From: a beta proteobacterium AAP51
GTDB taxonomy: Bacteria > Pseudomonadota > Gammaproteobacteria > Burkholderiales > Burkholderiaceae_C
NCBI GenBank assembly: GCA_001295905.1
Contig: LJHT01000022.1
Span: 1-32,536, forward strand
Reading direction: 5' to 3'
DNA length: 32,536 bases
Shown here: piece by piece, positions 5,849 to 15,436 of the stretch
Layout of the letters: every line of letters begins with the position of its first letter
How positions within the stretch are numbered: position 1 is the stretch's first letter
The notes under the pieces: model-generated
Seen by the model: only the letters and a program-made list of their open reading frames with translations
What the model was told of the DNA's origin: nothing
Databases searched by the model: none
Translations under genes and position numbers: made by a program

Positions 5849-8848
5849 ATGAAGTTCACCGCCCGCACCCGGCCGCTGGGCCGCCCGCATGGCCTGCGGG
5901 GCCTGTTCAACCTGGGCCTCTGGGCTGGGGCCTTTTTGGTGGTCGCCGGGATGGCCGGGGTGGCCAGCGCCCAGATTGCCACGCCCGCAGCGGCCAGCGC
6001 CAAGCCCAGCGCCGCCGCCACCAAGGCCAGCCCCGCGGCCCCACGCAAGCCCGCAGCCAACCCTGGCGCCACCCGCAAGCCCGCGGCCGCCGCGGCCCCG
6101 GCCCCGGCGCCGCGCGGCGGCAAGGGCTGGCAGGTGGGTCCCATCCCCGGCTGGGTGGTGGCCCCGCCCGCCCCCGACCCCAGCGCCGCGCCCGCGCCCA
6201 ACATCGGCACGCGGCGCGACCAGCTCGTCGACCTGCAGGTGAACCACGTCGGCAGCACGCCGCAGTACTTCGTGCGCGTGCGCAGCGTGGCGCTGGACCC
6301 GGGCGCCCTGGGCAGCGTGTCGCAGTGGCAGATCGGCTTCAACCCGGCCTTCCAGACGGTGCTCATCCACCACGCCAGCGTGCTGCGCGACGGCCAGCGC
6401 AGCGAGCGGCTGGCTGACGCGCGCATCGAACCCATGCGGCGCGAACAGCGCCTGGAACAACAGGTGCTGGACGGCAGCGAAACCCTGCTGGTGGTGCTGG
6501 CCGACGTGCGCGTGGGCGATGCGGTCGAGGTGGCCTACAGCGTGGCCGGCGAGAACCCCATCTTCGAAGGCCGCATCGGCGGCGGCATGCGCCTGGCCTA
6601 TGAAACGCCGGTGGACCTGCTGCACCACCGTTGGCGCGTGCCGGCCGGCAAGACGATGTACAGCCGCCCGCTGGCGGGCAAGGACGAGCCCGAGCGCAGC
6701 ACGGAACGCGGCACCGAAGGCGAAGTGCAGGTGCTGCGCGCCGTGCGCCACCAGGTGGCCGGCATTCCGCAGGAGCAGCTCACGCCGCCGTGGTTCAAGG
6801 TCTACCCCGCCATCGACCTGAGCGAATACCGCAGCTGGGCCGAGGTGGATGCCTGGGCGCAGAAGCTCTTCGCACTGCCCAGCCCCACGCCACCGGCCGT
6901 GGCGGCCAAGGCCCAGGCCTTGCGCGAGCAGGCCCAGAAAGAAGGCTGGAAGGACGAGGCGCTGGTCTCGGAGGTGCTGCGCTTCGTGCAGGACGAGGTG
7001 CGCTACCTCAGCGTGAGCCTGGGCGAGAGTTCGCACCGGCCCAAGCCGCCGCAGCAGACGCTGGCCGAGCTGCTGGGCGACTGCAAGGACAAGGTGGTGC
7101 TGCTGAACGCGCTGCTGCGCGAGCTGGGCTTCGACGCCAGGCCGGCACTGGTGTCGATGCACCGCAATCGCGGCATCCGCGACTACCTGCCCTCGCACGA
7201 GCTCTTCGACCACGTCATCACGCGGCTCACCCTGGGCGGGCGGCAGTGGTACCTCGACCCCACCATCAACGGCCAGGGCCTGCAGCTGGAAACACGCGGC
7301 CAGGTGCCCTATGGCGCTGCGCTGGTGGTGGGCGCCGGCGGTGCGGAAGAAGTGGCGCTGCAGACCGTGCCCGAGCCGCCCCCCGCGTTGAATCGCCTGC
7401 AGTTCGAGCACCGCTGGGACCTGAGCCAGCCCGGCCGCCCGGCGCAGCTGGTGTTCACGATGCGCGCGCACGGCCTCTTGGCCGAACGCTGGCGCGCCGG
7501 CCAGGCCACGGCCGGCACCGAGGCGGTGGCCCAGGCCCTGGGCAGCGGTTTCGTGCGCGTGCTGCCCGGCCTGAAGGCCGTGGGCAACGCCGAGGTGGCC
7601 GACGACCGCCAGGCCAACCGCTGGGAGTACACGCAGCGCTACGAGCTGGCCGAGTTCGGCCAGTACAACCGCGGCTTCATCGACGCCGAATTCGGCGCGC
7701 TGGAGTTCCTGGACCTGCTCACCGGCCCTGCCGAAACCCAGCGCCGCACGCCCTTCATGGTGGACACCCCGCGCCTGGTGGACAGCCGCATCGAAGTGCG
7801 CACCCCGGTGCCGCTGACCCTGAACCCGCCGGCACCGCTGGAACTGGTGGAGCGGCAGTTCCGCTTCCTGGCGCGGCTGGAGCTGCAGGCCGACAAGGCC
7901 AGCTTCGTGCGCCGCTACGAGCGCCGCGACGACCAGGTGCTGCCCGGCGAGATGACCACCTGGCGCGAGAAGGTGCTGCAGGCTCGCCAGGGCAGCTTCG
8001 GCCGCCTGCGCCTGCCGCTGCTGGACAGCAAGGCCGTGACGCCGGAACTCGAGAAGCTGGAACGCCGGCTGCGCAGTGCGCGGGGCTGGCGCGACGACAC
8101 GCTGCAAGGTCTGATCACGCGCAACGAGTTCACCCGCCTCATCGACACCGAGGCGCTGAAGAAGGTGGCGCCCGGCAGCCCGATGGCGGCGCAGGTGCTG
8201 GTCTCGCGCGCCACGGCGAACAACCTGCTGGGCAGTTTTGCGGCGGCGCGCGCCGATGCCGAGCAGGCCCTGGCGCTGCGGCCCGAGGACGAGGATGCGC
8301 TGGACGCCCGCGCCGTGGCGCTGCTGGGCGAGGGCCAGGCCGAAGAGGCGCTGGCCACCTTCGCGCGCATCAAGCCGGCGGCGCGCCCGGCGGCGGTGGC
8401 GGGCTGGATGGGCTCCATCCACTACCACCTGGGCCGCCTGCCCGAGGCCGAGGCCTTGCTGCGCGAAGCGGTGGCCAACGGCAGCGGCGAGAGCCGAGAG
8501 TTCGCGATGGTGTGGCTGTACCTGGCCGCCGAACGCCAGGGCGGGCGCGGCGCCGCCGCGGTGGAAGAACACCTGGAAGGCACCGACCCGCAGAAGATGC
8601 CCGGCGCGCTGCTGCGCTTCCTGGTGGGCCGGATGGACCGCGCGGCACTGCTGAAGCACGCTGCCGCGAAACCCGAGATGGAACGCCTGAACCTGGCCGA
8701 AGCGCACTACTACATCGGCCAGAAGCTGCTGGCCCAGGGCCAGCGCGACGACGCGCTGCGCGCCTTCCAGCGCGCCGTGGACACCCAGGCCACGCCCTAC
8801 CGCGAAGTGACCTTTGCGCAGCTGGAACTGCGCCGCGCCGGCCGTTGA
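5849..8848 (+). CDS. Exported DUF3857 / transglutaminase-like protein with TPR repeats
   Basis: 999 residues. A signal peptide (residues ~18-41, ending VASAQ) is followed by a long Ala/Pro/Lys-rich linker (~42-110). A DUF3857 beta-domain spans ~115-350. The transglutaminase-like domain has a full cysteine-protease-type triad: Cys412 in LGDCKDKVVLL, His455 in LFDHVIT and Asp470 in WYLDPTI. TPR-like helices fill ~775-985 (ANNLLGSFAAARADAEQAL; AEEALATFARI). It should act in the periplasm, perhaps as a peptidase or amide-cleaving or -forming enzyme; the substrate is unknown. A GGGAG lies ten bases before the ATG. Earlier in-frame codons (from 5738) lack signal-peptide logic and were excluded. It is followed after 35 bp by the UbiH-like gene, so it may be cotranscribed with it. 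Confidence 0.88.
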   Translation: MKFTARTRPLGRPHGLRGLFNLGLWAGAFLVVAGMAGVASAQIATPAAASAKPSAAATKASPAAPRKPAANPGATRKPAAAAAPAPAPRGGKGWQVGPIPGWVVAPPAPDPSAAPAPNIGTRRDQLVDLQVNHVGSTPQYFVRVRSVALDPGALGSVSQWQIGFNPAFQTVLIHHASVLRDGQRSERLADARIEPMRREQRLEQQVLDGSETLLVVLADVRVGDAVEVAYSVAGENPIFEGRIGGGMRLAYETPVDLLHHRWRVPAGKTMYSRPLAGKDEPERSTERGTEGEVQVLRAVRHQVAGIPQEQLTPPWFKVYPAIDLSEYRSWAEVDAWAQKLFALPSPTPPAVAAKAQALREQAQKEGWKDEALVSEVLRFVQDEVRYLSVSLGESSHRPKPPQQTLAELLGDCKDKVVLLNALLRELGFDARPALVSMHRNRGIRDYLPSHELFDHVITRLTLGGRQWYLDPTINGQGLQLETRGQVPYGAALVVGAGGAEEVALQTVPEPPPALNRLQFEHRWDLSQPGRPAQLVFTMRAHGLLAERWRAGQATAGTEAVAQALGSGFVRVLPGLKAVGNAEVADDRQANRWEYTQRYELAEFGQYNRGFIDAEFGALEFLDLLTGPAETQRRTPFMVDTPRLVDSRIEVRTPVPLTLNPPAPLELVERQFRFLARLELQADKASFVRRYERRDDQVLPGEMTTWREKVLQARQGSFGRLRLPLLDSKAVTPELEKLERRLRSARGWRDDTLQGLITRNEFTRLIDTEALKKVAPGSPMAAQVLVSRATANNLLGSFAAARADAEQALALRPEDEDALDARAVALLGEGQAEEALATFARIKPAARPAAVAGWMGSIHYHLGRLPEAEALLREAVANGSGESREFAMVWLYLAAERQGGRGAAAVEEHLEGTDPQKMPGALLRFLVGRMDRAALLKHAAAKPEMERLNLAEAHYYIGQKLLAQGQRDDALRAFQRAVDTQATPYREVTFAQLELRRAGR

Positions 8849-8883
8849 GCGAGACTGCCTGCCATGCACACGAGGCCGCCCCC

Positions 8884-10104
8884 ATGAACACCACCGCCTG
8901 GCACCTGGCCGTGGTGGGCGCCGGCCCCGTGGGGCTGGCCTTGGCGCTGCACGCGGCGCGCCTGATGCCGCATGCGCACATCACCGTCTTCGATGCGCGC
9001 CCGCTGGACCGCGACGTGGCCGCAGACCCGCGCACGCTGGCACTGAACCTGGGCAGCCTGCAGTTCCTGCAGCGCCTGGGCGTCACGCCGCTGCAGGCGG
9101 CCGGCGGGCAGGCCCAGGCGATCACCCAGGTGCACATCTCCCAGCAGCCCCCCAGCTGGGGCCAGGCCGAGGTGCGCCTGTGCGCCAGCGAGCTGGGCGT
9201 GCCGCACCTCGGCGCGGTGCTGAGCTACGGCAGCTTGCTCGCACCGCTGCAGGCCGCGTGGCTGGCGCTGGCCGCCGCTGAACCGCAGCGCCTGCACACG
9301 CGTTTCGGCACGCCCGTGGCGGCGCTGAAGGCCAGCGGCAGCGGCGTGGAAGTGGATGCCGGCATTGCCGAGCGTTTCGACCTGGCCGTGGTGGCCGAAG
9401 GCGGCGTGTTCGCCGAGCAGGCGCGCAAGGCGCTGACGCACGACTACGGCCAGACCGCCTGGGTGGGCACGGCCACGCTGGCGGGCGCCACGCCGGGCAT
9501 GGCCTTCGAACGCTTCACGCGCCACGGCCCGGCCGCGCTGCTGCCGCTGCCGCCCGATGCACAAGGCCAGGCGCGCGCGGCGCTGGTGTGGTGCGTGGGC
9601 ACGGCCGAAGACCCGGTGCGCGAGTTGTCCGACGCCCAGCGCCTGGCGGTGCTGAACACGCTGTTCCCGCCCGAGGCCGGCCGTGTGCTGGCCTTGAGCC
9701 CGCTGAAGGCCTTTCCGCTGGGCCTGAACGCCGAACGCACGCTGGTGGAAAGCGGGCAGGACGGGCAGGGTTCGGGCCGCGGCCGCATCGTGCGCATCGG
9801 CAATGCCGCGCAGACCCTGCACCCGGTGGCCGGCCAGGGCCTGAACCTGGGGCTGCGCGACGCCCATGCGCTGGTGGCGGCACTGCGCTGGGCTGATGAC
9901 ATGGACAGCGCGCTGCGCCGCGTGGAATGGGCGCGCGCGCCCGACCGCTGGGGCATGATCGCCGCCACCGATTTCCTGGCGCGCAGCTTCACCTGGCAAC
10001 TGCCCGGCGCGGCCACCGCGCGCGGCCTGGGGCTGGCGGCCTTGCAGGCGCTGCCGCCGGTGAAGGCCTGGGTGGCGCGCCGCATGATGTTCGGCACGCG
10101 CTGA
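8884..10104 (+). CDS. ubiH: FAD-dependent UbiH/UbiF-family ubiquinone-ring hydroxylase
   Basis: 406 residues. The N-terminal dinucleotide-binding motif is VVGAGPVGLALAL. The family motif DPRTLALN follows near residue 45, and GNAAQTLHPVAGQGLNLGL lies near residue 306, the FAD-ribityl-binding segment typical of UbiH/UbiF/VisC-type monooxygenases. These enzymes hydroxylate the aromatic ring of ubiquinone precursors using NAD(P)H and O2. A GAGG eight bases before the ATG supports this start. The FAD-site GD of many homologues is GN here, a variant I associate with betaproteobacterial members. Which ring position it hydroxylates cannot be fixed without phylogeny; UbiH is the best guess. Confidence 0.8.
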   Translation: MNTTAWHLAVVGAGPVGLALALHAARLMPHAHITVFDARPLDRDVAADPRTLALNLGSLQFLQRLGVTPLQAAGGQAQAITQVHISQQPPSWGQAEVRLCASELGVPHLGAVLSYGSLLAPLQAAWLALAAAEPQRLHTRFGTPVAALKASGSGVEVDAGIAERFDLAVVAEGGVFAEQARKALTHDYGQTAWVGTATLAGATPGMAFERFTRHGPAALLPLPPDAQGQARAALVWCVGTAEDPVRELSDAQRLAVLNTLFPPEAGRVLALSPLKAFPLGLNAERTLVESGQDGQGSGRGRIVRIGNAAQTLHPVAGQGLNLGLRDAHALVAALRWADDMDSALRRVEWARAPDRWGMIAATDFLARSFTWQLPGAATARGLGLAALQALPPVKAWVARRMMFGTR

Positions 10105-10140
10105 GCGGCTCATGCTCGAGACGCGCTGCGCGCGTGGGCT

Positions 10141-10150
<10 letters not shown>
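10105..10150. terminator. Nested hairpin between convergent genes
   Basis: Outer arms GCGGCTC (10105-10111) and GAGCCGC (10144-10150) enclose a perfect inner stem ACGCGC-TGC-GCGCGT (10121-10135). This fills the 36-bp gap between convergent stops. There is no U-tract, so it is a folding element that may block read-through both ways rather than a canonical intrinsic terminator. Confidence 0.45.
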
Positions 10151-10956
<806 letters not shown>

Positions 10957-10969
10957 GCGCCTATTTTGC

Positions 10970-10981
10970 GACTGTTCAGTC
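10970..10981. promoter_or_regulatory. Short dyad GACTG-TT-CAGTC upstream of the amidase gene and glnE
   Basis: A perfect five-base dyad lies 13 bp before the amidase start, in the 138-bp divergent gap shared with glnE. A similar GACT-GATT-AGTC occurs at 17544-17555. It may be an operator or chance. No convincing -35/-10 pair was seen in the rest of the gap. Confidence 0.25.
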
Positions 10982-11094
10982 ACCAAGCCCCCCGGCCGGC
11001 ATAGGCCATGCCATCACGATGACACTGCCGCCGCAGGTCGTCGCCCCCAGAGCGCGGCACCGGCCCACGCAGAGTTTCCGGAGGGATTTTTTTC

Positions 11095-13863
11095 ATGCTC
11101 ACCGCCGCCGCGGCCGCCGACCACAGCCGCTATGTGCAGCGCATCAGGCGCCGCCTTGGGGCCGAACTCGCGCTGCTGCCGCCCGGCCTGCCGGGCCTGG
11201 CCACCATCACCGCGCTGGTGCAGCGGCTGCAGGCCGGCGGGCGCGAACTGCCGGCGGCGCTGCGCGTGGCGCGCCAGCTCGTCGTGGAACGGCTGGCGGT
11301 GCTGGACGTGGAAGAGCGCGCGCCGCTGGAACACATCACCGGCGCCATGACCCACCTGGCCGAGGCCACACTGGAACTCGCGCTGGCCCAGGCCGAGCAG
11401 GAAGCCGATGCGCGCTACGGCGCGCCGCTGGACGCGGATGGGCAGCGCATCCAGCTGTGGATCGTGGGCATGGGCAAGCTGGGCGCGCGCGAGCTCAATG
11501 TCTCTTCCGACATCGACCTCGTCTACGTCTACGAAGACGACGGCCACACCGCGGGCGGCACGGCCGGCCAGGCCGTGGTGAGCGTGCACGAGTACTTCAG
11601 CTTCGTGGCCAAGCGCCTCTATGCGCTGATCGGCGACACCACCGAAGACGGCTTCGTGTTCCGGGTTGATCTGGCGCTGCGGCCCAACGGCAACTCGGGC
11701 CCGCCGGTGGTGAGCCTGGCCATGCTGGAAGAGTATTTCCAGGTGCAGGGCCGCGAGTGGGAGCGCTTCGCCTGGCTGAAGAGCCGCGTCGTGGCGCCGC
11801 GCGCGGCCGTCACCAGCGGCCGCGCGCTGCAGCTGCGCAACCTGGTCACGCCTTTCGTCTACCGGCGCTACCTCGATTACGGCGTGTTCGAAGGCCTGCG
11901 GCAGCTGCACCGCAAGATCCGCGAAGAAGCCCAGCGCCGCGCCGCCGGCCGGCCCGAGCGCGCCAACGACGTGAAGCTGTCGCGCGGCGGCATCCGCGAG
12001 ATCGAATTCATCGTGCAGCTGATGCTGGTGGTGCGCGGCGGGCACTTCCCCGAGATCCGCACGCGCAGCACGCTGAAGGCGCTGCAGCGCCTGGTGGCGC
12101 GCGGGCTGATGAAGACCGAGACGGCCGAGAAGCTGGCCGCCGGCTACACCTTCCTGCGCCGCGTGGAGCACCGCATCCAGTTCCTGGACGACCAGCAGAC
12201 GCACCTGCTGCCGGCCAACGACGAAGACCTGGCCTGGATCGCCGCCAGCATGGGCCTGGTGTGCAAGGGCCCTGAAAGCTGCGCCCTGCTCGACCAGCTG
12301 CTGGAAGTGCGCGAGCTGGTGGCCGCCGAGTTCGACGAACTGCTGCGCGAAGGCCAGGGCGCCGCCGGTGCTGCAGTTGGCAGCGGCAGCGCCGGCGGCA
12401 AGAGCGGCCCCTGCCGCGGCAAGGGCTGCGGCACCGGCCCGCTGCCGGTGGACAGCGAGACCCTGCTCGACCGCCTGCCGCCGGCGCTGGCCGAACGCGT
12501 GCGCCCCTGGGCCCTGCAGCCGCGTGTGCAGGCCCTGCGCGACGAGACGCGCCTGCGCCTGGGCCGGCTGATGAAGAACACGGGCCACGCGCTGCGCGAA
12601 GGCAGCTGCACGCCGGCCGGCGCGCTGCGTTTCGTGGACTGGCTGGAGCCGCTGCTGCGCCGCGAGAACTACCTGGCGCTGCTGGTGGAACGCCCCGAGG
12701 TGCACGGCCGGCTGCTGAAGCTGCTGGGCCTGGCGCGCTGGCCCATGCAGTACCTGATGCGCCACCCCGGCGTCATCGACGAACTGGCCGACGACCGCCT
12801 GCTGCACCAGCGTTTAGACCGCGCGGCCTTCACGGCCGAGCTGGAAGAACGCCGCAGCGCCCTGCAGCGCGCGGGTGAAGACGACGAGGAAAAGCTGCTC
12901 GACACGCTGCGCCGTGCCCACCATGCCGAGGTCTTTCGCACGCTGGTGCGCGACGTCGGCGGCGAGCTCACGGTGGAGCAGGTGGCCGACGACCTGTCGG
13001 CCCTGGCCGATGCCCTGCTCGACATCGCCGTGCGCTGGGCCTGGGCCGGCTTCAAGCAGCGCCACCGCGAAGACCCGGGCCTGGGCGTGATCGCCTACGG
13101 CAAGCTGGGCGGGCTGGAGCTGGGTTATGGCGGCGACCTCGACGTGGTCTTCGTCTTCGACGACGACAGCGAGGAAGACAAGCAGCGCGCGCAGGAGGTG
13201 TATGCCGCCTTCGTGCGCCGGCTCATCACCTGGCTGACGCTGCGCACCGCGGCCGGCGAGCTGTTCGACATCGACACCGCCTTGCGGCCCAACGGGAACT
13301 CGGGCCTGCTCGTCACCAGCATCGCCAGCTACGAGCGTTATCAAGACGGCCGCGGCAGCAACACCGCCTGGACCTGGGAACACCAGGCCCTGACGCGCGC
13401 ACGTTTCTGTGCCGGTGCGCGCAGCGTGGCCCAGCGCTTCGAGGCCACGCGCCGCGCCGTGCTGACCGCCCCGCGCGACGCCGCCGCGCTGCGCGAAGAG
13501 GTGCGCAGCATGCGCGAGAAGGTGCGCAGCGCCCGCCCGGTGCCGGCGGACAGGTTCGACGTCAAGCACAGCCCCGGCGGCATGATGGACGTGGAGTTCG
13601 CCGTGCAGTACTTGGTGCTGGCGCACAGCGGGCAGCACGCGGCCCTGCAGGACAACGCCGGCAACATCGCGCTGCTGCAGCGCGCCGAAGACGCCGGGCT
13701 GCTGCCGGCCGGCGTGGGCAGCGCCGCCGCCGACGCCTACCGCGAGCTGCGCCGCGCCCAGCACAGCGCGCGCCTGGACGAACAGCCCACGCAGTTCAGC
13801 CCCGAAAGCATGGCCGCGCCGCAGCAGGCGGTGCTGGCGCTGTGGCGGGCGGTCTTTGCCTGA
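11095..13863 (+). CDS. glnE: Bifunctional glutamine synthetase adenylyltransferase/adenylyl-removing enzyme
   Basis: 922 residues, the normal size for GlnE. It adds AMP to, and removes AMP from, glutamine synthetase in response to PII and glutamine. Two nucleotidyltransferase domains are evident: the N-terminal adenylyl-removing half with GMGKLGARELNVSSDIDL near residue 125, and the C-terminal adenylylating half with AYGKLGGLELGYGGDLDV near 667. Each is followed by an RPNGNSG-type loop (FRVDLALRPNGNSG and FDIDTALRPNGNSG). Between the halves, residues ~421-452 form a Gly/Ser/Ala linker with two cysteines (GGKSGPCRGKGCGTGP). A GGAGGG upstream of the ATG gives a strong start. The downstream rhomboid gene overlaps its last codons. 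Confidence 0.97.
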   Translation: MLTAAAAADHSRYVQRIRRRLGAELALLPPGLPGLATITALVQRLQAGGRELPAALRVARQLVVERLAVLDVEERAPLEHITGAMTHLAEATLELALAQAEQEADARYGAPLDADGQRIQLWIVGMGKLGARELNVSSDIDLVYVYEDDGHTAGGTAGQAVVSVHEYFSFVAKRLYALIGDTTEDGFVFRVDLALRPNGNSGPPVVSLAMLEEYFQVQGREWERFAWLKSRVVAPRAAVTSGRALQLRNLVTPFVYRRYLDYGVFEGLRQLHRKIREEAQRRAAGRPERANDVKLSRGGIREIEFIVQLMLVVRGGHFPEIRTRSTLKALQRLVARGLMKTETAEKLAAGYTFLRRVEHRIQFLDDQQTHLLPANDEDLAWIAASMGLVCKGPESCALLDQLLEVRELVAAEFDELLREGQGAAGAAVGSGSAGGKSGPCRGKGCGTGPLPVDSETLLDRLPPALAERVRPWALQPRVQALRDETRLRLGRLMKNTGHALREGSCTPAGALRFVDWLEPLLRRENYLALLVERPEVHGRLLKLLGLARWPMQYLMRHPGVIDELADDRLLHQRLDRAAFTAELEERRSALQRAGEDDEEKLLDTLRRAHHAEVFRTLVRDVGGELTVEQVADDLSALADALLDIAVRWAWAGFKQRHREDPGLGVIAYGKLGGLELGYGGDLDVVFVFDDDSEEDKQRAQEVYAAFVRRLITWLTLRTAAGELFDIDTALRPNGNSGLLVTSIASYERYQDGRGSNTAWTWEHQALTRARFCAGARSVAQRFEATRRAVLTAPRDAAALREEVRSMREKVRSARPVPADRFDVKHSPGGMMDVEFAVQYLVLAHSGQHAALQDNAGNIALLQRAEDAGLLPAGVGSAAADAYRELRRAQHSARLDEQPTQFSPESMAAPQQAVLALWRAVFA

Positions 13864-14494
13864 AGTCCCTCGGTCGGCGCCGAGGCCGGGGCCGCGGCTG
13901 AACGCCGGCCGCGCCTGGGCCCTGCTGGCCGCCCTGTTCACAGCCGCCTCGCTGCTGGTCTGGTGGCTGCCCAGCGCCTGGCTGGACTGGCAGCCCGAGC
14001 GCGCCGCGGCCGAGCCCTGGCGCGCCTTCACTGGCGCCTTCGTGCACTGGAGCCCGGCGCACCTGGCGGCTAATGGAGTGGGCGCGGTGGTGGTGGCCGC
14101 GCTCGGCCTGGCTGCGCGGCTGCCGCAGCGCGCCGCGCTGGCCTGGGCGCTGGCGTGGCCCTGCACGCAGGCCGGCCTGCTGCTGCAGCCGGCGCTGGCG
14201 CATTACGGCGGGCTCTCGGGCGTGCTGCATGCCGGCGTGGCGGTGGCCGCGCTGTGGCTGCTGGTGCGCGAGGCCGGCACACGCCGCGTTCTCGGCGGCG
14301 CCATCGCGCTGGGGCTGCTGGTGAAGATCCTGCTGGAAGAACCCTGGGGTCCGCCCTTGCGCGCGCCGGGCAGCCTGCTGAGCGGCGGCTTCGACATCGC
14401 CACGGCACCGCTGGCCCACGCCACGGGCGCCGCCGCCGGGCTGGTGTGCGCGGCGCTGCTGCTGGTGCTGGGGCGCCGACAATCCCCGGGATGA
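13856..14494 (+). CDS. Rhomboid-family / rhombosortase-like intramembrane protease
   Basis: 212 residues with about six hydrophobic segments. FTGAFVHWSPAHLAANG (residues ~58-74) is the rhomboid HxxxN region, GGLSGVLHAG holds the nucleophile Ser121 in a GxSG motif, and His188 in PLAHATG completes the dyad. The size and six-helix core fit the rhombosortase (RrtA-like) branch, which cleaves GlyGly-CTERM tails on exported proteins. No protein with such a tail is encoded here, so the branch is inferred. The only plausible start is TTG at 13856, overlapping the end of glnE by eight bases; the next candidate in frame is a CTG 42 bases on. Its stop overlaps the next gene's ATG. Confidence 0.78.
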   Translation: MPEVPRSAPRPGPRLNAGRAWALLAALFTAASLLVWWLPSAWLDWQPERAAAEPWRAFTGAFVHWSPAHLAANGVGAVVVAALGLAARLPQRAALAWALAWPCTQAGLLLQPALAHYGGLSGVLHAGVAVAALWLLVREAGTRRVLGGAIALGLLVKILLEEPWGPPLRAPGSLLSGGFDIATAPLAHATGAAAGLVCAALLLVLGRRQSPG

Positions 14495-15399
14495 CTTCGG
14501 AAAAAAAGACCCAGCTCGACGCGCTGGCCATCGTGCTGCTGCTGGGCTGCAGCGCGGTGTGGGGCCTGGGCCAGGTGGCGGCCAAGGTGGGCCTGGCCGA
14601 GATGCCACCGCTGCTGCAGGCAGGCCTGCGTTCGCTGGGGGCCGCGGTGCTGCTGCTGGCCTGGGCCGCGTGGCGGCGCCAAGCGCTGTGGCAGCGCGAC
14701 GGCAGCGCGCCCGGCGGCCTGCTGGCCGGGGCGCTGTTCGCGGCCGAGTTCGCCTGCATCTTCATCGGCCTGCAGTACACCAGTGCCAGCCGTATGGCGG
14801 TGTTCATCTACCTCGCGCCCTTCGTGGTGGCGCTGGGCATGCCCTTCATCGCGCGCAGCGAGAAGCTGCATGCCGCACAGCTGGCCGGGCTGGTGGTGGC
14901 TTTCGGCGGCGTGGTGTGGGCCTTTGCCGAAGGTTTCGCCCGGCCCGCCGTGGGCCCGCAGCAGTGGCTGGGTGACAGCCTGGGCCTGCTGGCCGCCGTG
15001 CTTTGGGGCCTGACCACCCTCACGCTGCGCGGCACGAAGGTGGCCACGGCGGCACCCGAGAAGACGCTGCTCTACCAGTTGGCGGTCTCGGGCGTGGCGC
15101 TCACGGCCGCCGGGCTGCTGAAGGGCGAAGTGTGGCCGGCCACGCTGAGTGCGCTGTCCATCGGCGCGTTGGCCTTCCAGACGGTGGTGATCACCTTCGC
15201 CAGCTACCTGGTGTGGTTCTGGCTGCTGCGCCACTACCCGGCCACACGCATCTCGGCCTTCGTGCTGCTGACGCCGGTGTTCGGCCTGCTGGCCGGGGTG
15301 CTGCTGCTCGACGAACCGCTCACCCTGCGCCTGGTGGTGGCGCTGGCGGCGGTGTGCGTGGGCATTGCGTTGGTGAACCGGCCTCACCGCCAGGCCTGA
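14491..15399 (+). CDS. EamA/DMT-family transporter
   Basis: 302 residues with about ten predicted membrane segments arranged as two EamA repeats of roughly 140 residues. The first starts at LDALAIVLLLGCSAVWGLGQ and the second at GDSLGLLAAVLWGLTTL. Family features include the paired WG of helix 1 in each repeat and the closing LLTPVFGLLAGVLLLDEPLT. The substrate is unknown; family members export amino acids, nucleobases or other metabolites. The ATG overlaps the preceding TGA (ATGA), so it is translated with the rhomboid-like gene. The operon appears to be glnE, rhomboid, EamA. Confidence 0.88.
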   Translation: MTSEKKTQLDALAIVLLLGCSAVWGLGQVAAKVGLAEMPPLLQAGLRSLGAAVLLLAWAAWRRQALWQRDGSAPGGLLAGALFAAEFACIFIGLQYTSASRMAVFIYLAPFVVALGMPFIARSEKLHAAQLAGLVVAFGGVVWAFAEGFARPAVGPQQWLGDSLGLLAAVLWGLTTLTLRGTKVATAAPEKTLLYQLAVSGVALTAAGLLKGEVWPATLSALSIGALAFQTVVITFASYLVWFWLLRHYPATRISAFVLLTPVFGLLAGVLLLDEPLTLRLVVALAAVCVGIALVNRPHRQA

Positions 15400-15424
15400 G
15401 GCGGCGCGCCTGTGGGGCGCCGCC
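15400..15424. terminator. Hairpin between convergent EamA and ferritin-like genes
   Basis: GGCGGCGC (15400-15407) pairs perfectly with GCGCCGCC (15417-15424) around a nine-base loop, starting at the EamA stop codon. No T-run follows on either side, so a Rho-independent role is uncertain. Confidence 0.45.
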
Positions 15425-15436
15425 CCGGCCGGCCGT

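Noticed and set aside
5717..8869. Very long open frame on the minus strand opposite the DUF3857 gene
   Set aside because: His/Gln/Arg-rich translation without domains; it mirrors the strongly GC-biased real gene, which has a signal peptide and catalytic triad.
11014..12807. 597-codon open frame antisense to glnE
   Set aside because: Low-complexity Gln/His/Ala-rich product; glnE motifs on the other strand are unambiguous.
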